This document shows positions 56,804 through 64,000 of a stretch of 64,000 nucleotides of DNA, one piece after another. The stretch spans positions 248,001-312,000 of the forward strand of contig NZ_JAFEWC010000002.1 of assembly GCF_017355875.1 (NCBI RefSeq), read 5' to 3'. Below the pieces are notes generated by a model that was not told the DNA's origin, searched no databases, and saw only the letters and a program-made list of their open reading frames with translations. Source of the stretch: Aridibaculum aurantiacum (GTDB lineage: Bacteria > Bacteroidota > Bacteroidia > Chitinophagales > Chitinophagaceae). Positions within the stretch are counted from its first letter, which is position 1, and the number at the start of each line of letters is the position of its first letter. The translations under genes were made by a program, and so were the position numbers.

Positions 56804-59800
56804 ATGTCTACACAAGAGCAAAAAGTAAGAATAGTAACAGCGGCTTCGCTGTTTGACGGTCATGACGCGGCGATCAATATCATGCGCCGCATATTGCAAA
56901 GCAAAGGCGCCGAGATCATTCACCTTGGTCACAACCGGAGTGTGGCCGAAATAGTGGAATGTGCTATCGAAGAAGATGCGCACGGTATAGCCATCACCAG
57001 CTACCAGGGCGGTCATGTTGAGTTCTTTAAATACATGAAAGACCTGCTGGAAGAGAATGGCTGTGGTCATATAAAGATCTTTGGCGGCGGCGGCGGAACG
57101 ATACTGCCAAGCGAGATAAAAGAGCTGCATGATTACGGCGTTACCCGCATTTATAGCCCCGACGATGGACGTGCAATGGGATTGGAAGGAATGATACAGG
57201 ATGTGATTGATCAGTGTAGCCCCCTCCTTGCCTCCCCCGGTGGGGGAGGAGACTGGCAGCAGGTGGATTACTTCCGGGCTGCTTCAGCTTGGAACGGGAA
57301 ACTGCCGTTAAACGAGAAGAAGGATGTAAGGCGCATTGGCAGAGCTATCACTTTAGCTGAAATGGGACAAAGCTTTGCGGAGGTGATAGCTCCAATCAAC
57401 GGTAATAACAAGAACAGTGAGCATACACAGGCGACCGGCCAATCTTCCATCACTGTGGGTCAGTTCATGGCTGATCCGATGCTTTATGGAAAGTTGAAGG
57501 AGTTTGCTCTTGAACATAGAAAGCATGCAACACAAGCTGAAGAACTTTTATGGGATAAACTAAGAGCGAAGAAAGAAGGTTACAAGTTCAGGCGGCAACA
57601 CATCATAGGCGCTTTTATTGCCGATTTTGTCTGCTTATCTCGCGGAGTTGTGATAGAGGTAGACGGAAATTATCATCAACTTCCTGAAATGCAGCTAAGT
57701 GATGCAGAACGTACGGCTGAATTAAATAAGCTAGGCTTCGATGTGCTGCGTTTTACCAACGAAGAGGTAATTTATCAACTTGACGAGGTGGTTGAAAGAA
57801 TCCACAAGCACCTGGCAGACCTGCCGGAGAAAAACGTTGACGTAGATACTCATGGTGCTAGCCACTCCTCCCCCGCTGGGGGAGGCCGGGAGGGGGCCAT
57901 TCTCGGCATCACAGGTACCGGTGGTGCGGGCAAGTCTTCAGTAACAGATGAGATTGTTAGGCGTTTTTTGAATACGTATACTGATAAAACAATTGCTGTT
58001 ATTTCAGTAGATCCATCTAAAAAGAAAACAGGTGGAGCACTGCTGGGCGATCGTATTCGTATGAACAGCATCCACAATGGACGCGCTTACATGCGAAGCC
58101 TGGCAACTCGTGAAAGTGATAAAGCCTTAAGTAAATACGTGCAGGAAGCGCTGGACATTTGCCGCAGTGCAGGCTTTGACCTGGTGATACTGGAAAGTGC
58201 GGGTGTGGGTCAAAGTGATGCATCCATCCTTGACTACTGCGACGTGAGCATGTATGTAATGACGCCGGAATACGGTGCGCCATCGCAGCTGGAGAAGATC
58301 AACATGCTGGATTATGCGGATGTAGTTTGTATCAATAAGTTTGATAAGGCCGGTGCACTGGATGCGCTGCATGATGTGCGGAAGCAGTTTAAGCGTAACC
58401 ACCAATTATGGACTGCCAAAGATGAAGAATTGCCAGTAGTGGGTACCATAGCTGCACAGTTCAATGATGCGGGCATCAACGAATTATTTGAAAAACTGAT
58501 GCTGGCGATAAGTACAAAAACTGGTAAGCAATTTGGTGTGCTGGAAGATCATGGACATACTGCTGATACTTCTACAAAATCGCAGATCATACCACCAAAG
58601 CGTGTACGTTACCTGAGCGAAGTGGCTCAAACCAACCGCGAGTACGACCAGTGGGTGAACGAGCAGGCAACCATTGCTTCTAAACTTTACAAGATAAATG
58701 GTGCCGCAGAGGCGCTGCAGGAAACAGGTGCTTCGTCAGCCGATCTTGATAATGTTCGTAACCATTTTGAAGAAAAGCTGCACACTGAGTGCAGGAAGTT
58801 GATAGAGGCATGGCCGCAGGTGGTAGCTAAATATGCTGCTGATTTTTTTGAATATAAAGTAAGAGACAAGATCATTAAGCAGCCACTGACGTCGGTGTCG
58901 CTGAGTGGTACACGTATACCAAAAGTGGTGCTGCCAAAATATAAAGACTGGGGCGACATTCTTCGCTGGCAGCTGCAGGAAAATGTGCCGGGTGAATTCC
59001 CGTACACTGCAGGTGTGTTTGAACTGAAACGCCAGGGTGAAGATCCTACCAGGATGTTTGCCGGAGAAGGTGGACCTGAGCGTACGAACAAGCGCTTTCA
59101 CTATGTTTCATTGGGGCAGCCGGCAAAGCGATTGTCAACAGCCTTTGACAGCGTAACGCTATACGGAGAAGATCCTGCAGTGCGACCAGATATCTACGGA
59201 AAAGTAGGAAACAGCGGTGTGAGCATAGCAACAGTAGACGATGCCAAAAAATTGTATAGCGGTTTCGACCTGTGCAGCCCAACCACATCGGTAAGTATGA
59301 CCATCAATGGTCCGGCGCCTATGCTGCTGGCGTTTTTCATGAATGCTGCTATTGATCAGCTATGCGAAAAATATATTGAGGAGAATAATCTTTGGGACAA
59401 GGTAAACGAGGTGTTTCAACAGAAATATGAGCATGCTCCACGTCCTTCCTATTACAATCCCTCTTCGCCGGAAAGACTGCCGGAAGGTAACAATGGTTTA
59501 GGGCTAAAGCTGCTTGGACTAAGTGGTGATGAAGTGCTGCCAGCTGATGTTTACCAGAAATTAAAAGCAGAAGCGCTGAGCCAGGTACGTGGTACGGTGC
59601 AGGCGGATATTTTAAAGGAAGACCAGGCGCAGAATACCTGCATCTTCTCTACGGAATTTGCGCTGAAGCTAATGGGTGATGTGCAGCAATATTTTATTGA
59701 CAAAAAGGTGCGCAACTTCTACAGCGTTTCTATTTCAGGATATCATATTGCAGAAGCAGGAGCTAATCCTATTACCCAGCTTGCTTTCACTCTTGCCAAT

Positions 59801-60688
59801 GGTTTTACTTATGTAGAGTACTACCTGAGCCGCGGCATGAACATAGATGATTTTGCGCCAAACCTTTCGTTCTTCTTTAGCAATGGCATGGACCCTGAGT
59901 ACAGCGTGATTGGCCGTGTGGCGCGTCGCATTTGGGCCAAGGCAATGAAGTACAAGTACAAAGGCAACGACAGGAGCCAGAAGTTGAAGTATCATATTCA
60001 AACATCGGGTAGAAGCCTGCATGCGCAGGAGATCGATTTCAACGACATACGTACCACGCTGCAGGCGCTGTATGCCATCTACGACAACTGTAACAGTCTT
60101 CACACAAATGCGTACGACGAAGCCATTACCACACCAACAGAAGAAAGTGTGCGCAGGGCAATGGCCATCCAATTGATCATTAACCGCGAGTTGGGTACAG
60201 CAAAAAATGAAAATCCAAACCAGGGAAGCTTTTTGATAGAAGAACTGACAGACCTGGTAGAGGAAGCTGTGCTGGCAGAATTTGACCGACTAACAGAACG
60301 TGGCGGAGTGCTGGGTGCAATGGAAAGAATGTACCAGCGCAATAAGATTCAGGAAGAAAGCCTGTTTTACGAGCACCAGAAGCATACAGGTGAGTTGCCG
60401 CTGATTGGGGTGAATACTTTCCTGAACAAAAAAGGTAGCCCGACCATTTTACCTTCAGAAGTTATAAGAAGTACAACCGAAGAAAAAGAGCAACAGATAC
60501 ATAACCTACAGGGTTTCCAAAAGCGGAACGAAGCCAAGAGCCAGGAGGCGCTAAAGCGCCTGCAACAGGTAGCCATCAACAATGGAAACCTTTTTGAAGA
60601 ACTGATGGATACGGTAAAGTACTGCAGCCTTGGGCAGATAACACATGCACTTTACCAGGTAGGCGGGCAGTACAGGAGAAACATGTAA
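56804..60688 (+). CDS. icmF: Fused isobutyryl-CoA mutase (IcmF) with internal DUF559 domain
   Basis: 1294 residues, about 170-200 longer than IcmF proteins as I recall them. N-terminal B12-binding domain (1-138) with DGH (18-20). Linker with [13 protein letters not shown] (about 177-188). Inserted DUF559 domain (about 222-340). MeaI-type GTPase chaperone with P-loop GTGGAGKSS (371-379) and [19 protein letters not shown]-terminal mutase barrel with [10 protein letters not shown] and [16 protein letters not shown]. Phe752 in RMFAGEG aligns with the Phe of isobutyryl-CoA mutases where methylmalonyl-CoA mutase has Tyr (RQYAGF), so isobutyryl/butyryl-CoA isomerisation is favoured. Adenosylcobalamin-dependent. 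The frame stays open across the insertion and all IcmF motifs inspected are intact. Confidence 0.93.
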   Translation: MSTQEQKVRIVTAASLFDGHDAAINIMRRILQSKGAEIIHLGHNRSVAEIVECAIEEDAHGIAITSYQGGHVEFFKYMKDLLEENGCGHIKIFGGGGGTILPSEIKELHDYGVTRIYSPDDGRAMGLEGMIQDVIDQCSPLLASPGGGGDWQQVDYFRAASAWNGKLPLNEKKDVRRIGRAITLAEMGQSFAEVIAPINGNNKNSEHTQATGQSSITVGQFMADPMLYGKLKEFALEHRKHATQAEELLWDKLRAKKEGYKFRRQHIIGAFIADFVCLSRGVVIEVDGNYHQLPEMQLSDAERTAELNKLGFDVLRFTNEEVIYQLDEVVERIHKHLADLPEKNVDVDTHGASHSSPAGGGREGAILGITGTGGAGKSSVTDEIVRRFLNTYTDKTIAVISVDPSKKKTGGALLGDRIRMNSIHNGRAYMRSLATRESDKALSKYVQEALDICRSAGFDLVILESAGVGQSDASILDYCDVSMYVMTPEYGAPSQLEKINMLDYADVVCINKFDKAGALDALHDVRKQFKRNHQLWTAKDEELPVVGTIAAQFNDAGINELFEKLMLAISTKTGKQFGVLEDHGHTADTSTKSQIIPPKRVRYLSEVAQTNREYDQWVNEQATIASKLYKINGAAEALQETGASSADLDNVRNHFEEKLHTECRKLIEAWPQVVAKYAADFFEYKVRDKIIKQPLTSVSLSGTRIPKVVLPKYKDWGDILRWQLQENVPGEFPYTAGVFELKRQGEDPTRMFAGEGGPERTNKRFHYVSLGQPAKRLSTAFDSVTLYGEDPAVRPDIYGKVGNSGVSIATVDDAKKLYSGFDLCSPTTSVSMTINGPAPMLLAFFMNAAIDQLCEKYIEENNLWDKVNEVFQQKYEHAPRPSYYNPSSPERLPEGNNGLGLKLLGLSGDEVLPADVYQKLKAEALSQVRGTVQADILKEDQAQNTCIFSTEFALKLMGDVQQYFIDKKVRNFYSVSISGYHIAEAGANPITQLAFTLANGFTYVEYYLSRGMNIDDFAPNLSFFFSNGMDPEYSVIGRVARRIWAKAMKYKYKGNDRSQKLKYHIQTSGRSLHAQEIDFNDIRTTLQALYAIYDNCNSLHTNAYDEAITTPTEESVRRAMAIQLIINRELGTAKNENPNQGSFLIEELTDLVEEAVLAEFDRLTERGGVLGAMERMYQRNKIQEESLFYEHQKHTGELPLIGVNTFLNKKGSPTILPSEVIRSTTEEKEQQIHNLQGFQKRNEAKSQEALKRLQQVAINNGNLFEELMDTVKYCSLGQITHALYQVGGQYRRNM
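57219..57251 (+). repeat. GC-rich palindromic repeat, left copy, inside icmF
   Basis: 33 bp containing the palindrome CCTCCCCC-GGT-GGGGGAGG preceded by GCCCCCTCCTTG. It is read in frame as [10 protein letters not shown] right after the B12-binding domain (residues about 140-149). Its reverse complement matches 57865-57897 at 29 of 33 positions. No other copy was noticed in the window. It resembles the abundant REP-like palindromes of Bacteroidota genomes. Confidence 0.85.
57467..57897 (+). mobile_element. Candidate REP-associated DUF559 endonuclease module inserted in icmF
   Basis: An internal ATG (57467, residue 222) begins [19 protein letters not shown], which looks like the natural start of stand-alone DUF559 proteins. 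The domain keeps its nuclease-like pattern: [40 protein letters not shown] and [13 protein letters not shown]. It has no IcmF counterpart. It ends in the right palindromic repeat, after which the GTPase domain starts at once. DUF559 is related to Vsr-type (PD-(D/E)XK) nucleases. The boundaries are inferred: no target-site duplication could be fixed. Confidence 0.6.
57865..57897 (-). repeat. GC-rich palindromic repeat, right copy, inside icmF (inverted)
   Basis: 33 bp with the palindrome CCTCCCCC-GCT-GGGGGAGG followed by CCGGGAGGGGGC, the inverted counterpart of 57219-57251 (29/33 identical). It is read in frame as [12 protein letters not shown], directly before the [15 protein letters not shown]-loop segment of the IcmF GTPase domain. 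Confidence 0.85.
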
Positions 60689-60712
60689 AAACAGTATATA
60701 GATTTTTAAAAC

Positions 60713-60749
60713 GAGAGGCTGCCAGTAATGACAGCCTCTCTTGATTTTT
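60713..60749 (+). terminator. Rho-independent terminator of icmF
   Basis: 9-bp stem GAGAGGCTG / CAGCCTCTC with a 10-nt loop, then TTGATTTTT. It lies 24 nt after the icmF stop. Confidence 0.85.
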
Positions 60750-60874
60750 ACCATGATAAGTAGTAGCCGCTGGAGGTAATACTTTTGATTAGTTCAGAAA
60801 AATCCATTATTCTATCTGAATCTTGCTGCTTCACGCATCCCAATCTAAAATCCGCAATCGCAAATCAACAATTG

Positions 60875-61255
60875 TTACTCTACTCCATAAAACTCATCTA
60901 ACGAGCGGAAGTAGGTCCCATTCCAACCATCTACCACATCATCATATTCCTCATCCGGGATATTTACATGGCGCAGCTCAAGAGAAGTTCCGTGCTTATG
61001 CGTATGTAGTTTTATCGTAACTATAGATGGCTCTTCTTGGTCGAAATACCATTGCTGTACGATCTTTTTTCCTTCTTCGAACTCAAGATTAAGTCCAACA
61101 ATGCTGCCTTCCCACAGGCTGAACTCACTTCCCGGTTCTGTAGACATTTCTGCCGGTTCACCCGTCCAAAGCTGGATGGTAGCCGGGTTGGTAAGGGCAA
61201 CATATACTTCTTCGGGTGGCGCAGGTACTATATAGTATTTTTTAAAATCCTTCAT
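60875..61255 (-). CDS. AHSA1/SRPBCC-domain protein
   Basis: 126 residues, a single START-like (SRPBCC) helix-grip domain of the Hsp90-activator-homologue type. YYIVPAPPEEVYVALTNP at the N-terminus, IQLWTGEP, GSEFSLWEGSIVG and KIVQQWYF are typical, as is the long C-terminal helix with WNGTYFRSLDEF. It probably binds a hydrophobic ligand; the role is unknown. Transcribed alone on the minus strand, converging on icmF. Confidence 0.9.
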   Translation of the reverse strand: MKDFKKYYIVPAPPEEVYVALTNPATIQLWTGEPAEMSTEPGSEFSLWEGSIVGLNLEFEEGKKIVQQWYFDQEEPSIVTIKLHTHKHGTSLELRHVNIPDEEYDDVVDGWNGTYFRSLDEFYGVE

Positions 61256-61365
61256 TGTGCTTTGATATTCGGCAGCAAATTTACCTTTTACTACCTGTAG
61301 TTACTGTATTAGTTACGCTTGCTGCATAGCTGCAATAGTTTGCATTGATTTACGTTTACAAATCC

Positions 61366-61866
61366 ATGAACCAATTTTTTAAGCTTAACTGGATGCTGCT
61401 GCTGTTGATTGTAGCAACACCTTCGTTAGCACAATCAAAAAAGACGCCGCAGGAAGTGGCGGCAAAAGTGGTGAAGATAATAGATGGTGATACGGTAGAT
61501 GTAACGGAAGCTGACAGCACCTACAGGATACGCTTGTACGGTATAGATGCACCGGAGAAAGGACAGGAATTCTTTTCTCAATCACGCGATCTGCTGCGGC
61601 AGCTCACGCAGGATGAGCGGGTAGTGCTGCAACTGCATGGAAGAGACAGGTACGGCAGAACTTTAGCCACCATCATCAGGTTGAGTGATAGGCTGAACAT
61701 AAATTACCATATGGTGAAGAGCGGAATGGCGTGGCATTTTGTTCAATATTCGGATGACCCGGAGCTGGCAAAGCTGGAAAAGCAGGCAAAGAAACTAGAA
61801 CTTGGAATTTGGTCGCTATTCAATTATGTAGAGCCGTGGGAGTTTAGGAAGAACATGCGCAACTAG
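61366..61866 (+). CDS. Secreted thermonuclease (SNase family)
   Basis: 166 residues from ATG 61366, which gives a signal peptide ending SLAQ; the upstream TTG is rejected. Staphylococcal nuclease fold with all key residues at family spacing: Asp42 (IDGDT), Arg56, Asp61 and Glu64 in RIRLYGIDAPE, and an Arg in GRDRYGR (93-98). A calcium-dependent nuclease, exported, probably for nutrient DNA/RNA or defence of the surface. Ends shortly after GIWS, without extra domains. Confidence 0.93.
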   Translation: MNQFFKLNWMLLLLIVATPSLAQSKKTPQEVAAKVVKIIDGDTVDVTEADSTYRIRLYGIDAPEKGQEFFSQSRDLLRQLTQDERVVLQLHGRDRYGRTLATIIRLSDRLNINYHMVKSGMAWHFVQYSDDPELAKLEKQAKKLELGIWSLFNYVEPWEFRKNMRN

Positions 61867-61882
61867 AGGAACTAGTGAATAA

Positions 61883-61915
61883 AAAAACAGCAGGCCTTTA
61901 GGACCTGCTGTTTTT
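61883..61915. terminator. Bidirectional terminator between thermonuclease and repeat lipoprotein
   Basis: AAAAACAGCAGG / CCTGCTGTTTTT, 12-bp stem including A/U tracts on both sides, 9-nt loop. Serves the plus-strand nuclease (T-run) and the minus-strand lipoprotein gene (T-run on the other strand). Confidence 0.9.
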
Positions 61916-61935
61916 GTTTATAATGCTTAACAAGA

Positions 61936-62454
61936 TTAGTTCAAAGGAGCACCTACAGGTACTGCGCAATCATGACCTGGTTCGCCATGTGCAGGGTTTA
62001 CCCTTCCGCTACCTGCAGTTGGTAATGCAGGTTTTGCTGGCTGTATAGGAGTGATTTGTGGTCCTACCTGTACCTGTTGATTAGCAGGAGTTACTTGCTG
62101 TACCTGTGGTTGTGCTGTATTAGCTACCGGTGAATTGAGCGGCGCACCTACAGGAATATCGCACCTATGGCCTGGCTGACCATGCTCAGGGTTCATTCCC
62201 TTTGCAGCTTTCGCTTGTTGTGCGGGTGCTTGTTGCGGTGTAGGCACTGCTGTTACAGTCTGTGCACCTGCAGCAGGATTTACAGGAACTATTGTTTGAC
62301 CTGTAGAATCTGTTTGAAATGCATTGGCAGGAGCTGTTCCTGGCATTGGCATTGGTTGGGTAGCAACCGGCTCGTTATAAGCTGGCGGATTGCCTGAACA
62401 GGCTGTTAACGTAGCGGCGGCGCAAATACATGCACCCAGGAAGAATTTATTCAT
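61936..62454 (-). CDS. Lipoprotein with two HG-PGH-C repeats
   Basis: 172 residues. Lipoprotein signal LTACSG (Cys19), then a long P/Q/A/T-rich low-complexity stretch. Two near-identical 20-residue repeats at 88-107 and at the C-terminus 153-172 follow the consensus NPxHGxPGHxCxxPVGAPLN. The conserved His, His and Cys suggest metal or heme-like ligand binding, but no family function is known to me. Repeats of this kind appear in many Chitinophagaceae lipoproteins (from memory, unverified). Confidence 0.82.
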   Translation of the reverse strand: MNKFFLGACICAAATLTACSGNPPAYNEPVATQPMPMPGTAPANAFQTDSTGQTIVPVNPAAGAQTVTAVPTPQQAPAQQAKAAKGMNPEHGQPGHRCDIPVGAPLNSPVANTAQPQVQQVTPANQQVQVGPQITPIQPAKPALPTAGSGRVNPAHGEPGHDCAVPVGAPLN

Positions 62455-62776
62455 TGTAGGTTTTTGCTTTTTGTGAGAAAGTGGGTAAAGCTAAAGGATA
62501 ATTTTCACTCGCTGTTGCCACCTGCTATAGAAGCTGTGGTAGTTAATGTTAAAACTTTGATGTAGCTACAGAACGTGTTGAATATGAAACTTATTGTATG
62601 GGTAATGCACCAGTTTGATTTTGAAGAGCGTTTTTGGAAATGATGTTTGTGAGGTTGGCTTCATCTTCCGCAGCACCAGGTTTATTAGAATAACCTACGG
62701 GTATTCATTAAAAAAATGCACTGAAAGCTTGGGTTGGTTAAATCGGTTTATATTGCACCTCCTAAAAAATGAACTT
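62455..62776. other. Divergent intergenic region before the DUF5606 gene
   Basis: 322 nt separating divergent genes. A TTG-initiated reading from 62615 can be drawn but its 54 extra residues look random and the conserved domain starts at 62777. No RNA gene seen. Confidence 0.4.
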
Positions 62777-63292
62777 ATGGAATATGGAAGAATAATTTCC
62801 GTGACAGGTATTGGCGGGTTGTTTGAACTGGTGGGTAGCAAAAAAGATGGCGCAATTGTTCGTTCGCTGGAAGATAAAACCACTCGTTTTGTTGCAAGTC
62901 GCATACATAACTTTTCGCATCTTGAGAGTATAGAAGTATATACGCAGCGCGATAATGTAAACCTCGTGGAAGTTTTCCAGGCTATGGACGCAAGCAGTGA
63001 AGCGTTGCCATCAGAAAAAGACAATGCAGCTATTAAGGCATATTTCCAGAAAGTTTTTCCTGATATGGATTTTGAGCGTGTATATGCCAGCGATATGAAA
63101 AAGATGGTGAAGTGGTATAATGTATTGAAGAAAAATAAAGTAGAGCTAAAACTGACTGATCATCCTGAAGAGGAAGAAGAAGCCAGTGAAGAAACACCTG
63201 AAAGTAGTGCAGCCGCTGATGTAGTAGCAGAGGAAACACCTGAAGAGGCTCCTAAGAAAAAAGCTACCAGGAAAAAGAAGACTGAAGAATAA
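62777..63292 (+). CDS. DUF5606-family protein with acidic/lysine tail
   Basis: 171 residues from ATG 62777, the first residue of the conserved N-terminus MEYGRIISVTGIGGLFELVG. This Bacteroidota-specific family (DUF5606) has a compact fold to about residue 125 (SKKDGAIVRSLEDK, YFQKVFPDMDFERVYASDMK, WYNVLKK). The last 45 residues are Glu-rich and end in a lysine-rich patch (APKKKATRKKKTEE), a disordered tail that could bind nucleic acid or a partner. Function unknown. Confidence 0.88.
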   Translation: MEYGRIISVTGIGGLFELVGSKKDGAIVRSLEDKTTRFVASRIHNFSHLESIEVYTQRDNVNLVEVFQAMDASSEALPSEKDNAAIKAYFQKVFPDMDFERVYASDMKKMVKWYNVLKKNKVELKLTDHPEEEEEASEETPESSAAADVVAEETPEEAPKKKATRKKKTEE

Positions 63293-63314
63293 GTAGTGTA
63301 GAAAATAATTATAG

Positions 63315-63350
63315 AAGCTGCGGTTGTCATAGATGACCGCAGCTTTTTTT
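63315..63350 (+). terminator. Rho-independent terminator of the DUF5606 gene
   Basis: 10-bp stem AAGCTGCGGT / ACCGCAGCTT around an 11-nt loop, followed by a T-run (TTTTTTT). It starts 23 nt after the stop codon. Confidence 0.92.
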
Positions 63351-63587
63351 ATTGGTTGAAAAGGTAGCAGCGTTTTTGCGGCACCTTTCCAATGGCTTAT
63401 CAAATGCGCCTCTCCAACAAGAAGCAACTATCGAAAATAGATTGTGCTCGCCACTCTTAAACTTAAAGCTACCGGTGCTATACATGCTTCCTCTCTGCCA
63501 TCTAAATCTTACACCTAAATTTGCACACCCTACAGTAAGGCTGTAGTGGCTTACACATTGCATTACCAGAAGCTAAAAAAAACGATT

Positions 63588-64000
63588 ATGGAATTAAGTG
63601 CTGATATAAAGAAACTGGAAAGGAAGTACCTGCCTAAGGATTTTTCTGTAACAGATTGGGCCGGATTGGAGCCTTATTTTAAAGAGCTGCTGGAGCGTCC
63701 GATCAACAGCCGCGAAGACCTGGAGCAGTGGCTGAAAGACTCAAGTGAGCTCGAAGCAGTAATAAGTGAAGATGCATGCTGGCGCCAGATACGCATGACC
63801 TGCGATACCACCGACAAATCGCTGGAAGAAGCATTCAATTACTTCTGCATGCACATTCAGCCGCATATGCAGCCATATGCAGATAAGCTGAACCGCAAGC
63901 TCATTGAGAATCCTTTTACACAGGAACTTGATAAGGAAGAGTATTTTACTTACCTGCGCAATGTGCGCAAGAGCATCGATCTTTTCAGGGAAGAGAATAT
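63588..64000 (+). CDS. M3-family oligoendopeptidase (N-terminal part, cut by window edge)
   Basis: The reading frame from ATG 63588 stays open to the window end, giving 137 codons. The start MELSADIKKLERKYLPKDFS, DWAGLEPYFKELLERPINS, EDLEQWLKDSSELEAVISED and RMTCDTTDKSLEEAFNYF match the helical N-terminal region of Bacteroidota M3 oligoendopeptidases (PepF-like). The zinc site HExGH would lie beyond the window, so catalytic competence cannot be judged. Confidence 0.82.
   Translation, partial: MELSADIKKLERKYLPKDFSVTDWAGLEPYFKELLERPINSREDLEQWLKDSSELEAVISEDACWRQIRMTCDTTDKSLEEAFNYFCMHIQPHMQPYADKLNRKLIENPFTQELDKEEYFTYLRNVRKSIDLFREEN

Noticed and set aside
57219-57897. Intein or intron explanation for the icmF insertion
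   Set aside because: No Hint-domain splice motifs (N-terminal Cys/Ser block, C-terminal His-Asn) are seen, and no group I or II intron core. The insertion is simply read through.
63352-63546. 64-residue frame between the DUF5606 terminator and the M3 peptidase
   Set aside because: No conserved features or signal; composition fits non-coding sequence.
1-64000. CRISPR arrays, tRNA or rRNA genes, integrases or transposases
   Set aside because: None was found on reading both strands. The only mobile-type signal is the palindrome/DUF559 region in icmF.

Overview
The window looks like a chromosomal segment of a Bacteroidota species, most probably from the Chitinophagaceae/Chitinophagales. The evidence is three SusC/SusD pairs, a FecI/FecR sigma/anti-sigma pair, a type IX secretion (T9SS) C-terminal sorting domain, GldA of the gliding machinery, many short lipoprotein signals, DUF5606, DUF1800/DUF1501, and almost no Shine-Dalgarno sites. 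The placement rests on gene content only; no database search was possible. No tRNA, rRNA, CRISPR array or classical insertion sequence was seen.

Layout. 1-5.4 kb: the end of obg, a small secreted protein, a lipoprotein, a YbjQ-type protein and a CcoI/FixI-like copper P-type ATPase. 5.8-26.3 kb: a polysaccharide utilization locus, all on +, running ECF sigma, FecR anti-sigma, SusC with an STN signalling domain, SusD, second SusC, second SusD, GH10 xylanase lipoprotein, GH2 (beta-glucuronidase-like), a T9SS-sorted secreted protein, an agarase-like clan GH-A hydrolase and a GH3 beta-glucosidase/xylosidase. Xylan or glucuronoxylan is the most economical substrate. 26.4-29.9 kb: gldA plus a small membrane protein on -, then acs (acetyl-CoA synthetase). 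30.2-35.7 kb: an enzyme-free SusC/SusD/DUF4397 lipoprotein operon. 35.8-41.5 kb: an AlkB-type monooxygenase, a carboxypeptidase-regulatory-domain lipoprotein and a DUF1800/DUF1501 pair. 41.6-47.4 kb: a 1924-residue alpha-2-macroglobulin-like protein on -. 47.5-56.5 kb: housekeeping and cell-envelope genes (bcp, birA, rsfS, ftsH, LutC-type, GGCT-like, lpxH-like, DUF885 peptidase). 56.8-60.7 kb: a fused isobutyryl-CoA mutase (IcmF). 60.9-64 kb: AHSA1-type protein, thermonuclease, repeat lipoprotein, DUF5606 protein and the start of an M3 oligoendopeptidase.

Most unusual items. (1) The IcmF reading frame carries an in-frame DUF559 (Vsr-like endonuclease) domain between its linker and its GTPase domain. 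The region is bracketed by two 33-bp GC-rich palindromic repeats in inverted orientation (29/33 identical), which looks like a REP-type mobile module domesticated inside a metabolic enzyme. (2) The alpha-2-macroglobulin protein has a complete SusC-type carboxypeptidase-regulatory plus TonB plug segment inserted before its A2M/thioester part. (3) A bipartite element (AAGTGTGCGACGCAA, exactly 25 variable bases, TGGTNCCATAAANAAGAA) occurs twice, each time just upstream of a start codon (GH2 and icmF). (4) Several strong hairpins sit between co-directional genes in SusCD-type operons and lack terminator U-tracts.

Working together. The sigma/anti-sigma pair presumably senses transport through the STN-bearing SusC and switches on the locus. 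Surface SusD lipoproteins and the GH10 enzyme would capture and cut xylan, SusC would import oligosaccharides, and GH2, GH3 and the agarase-like hydrolase would finish the breakdown. Where a start codon matters, the choice and reason are given with the gene.
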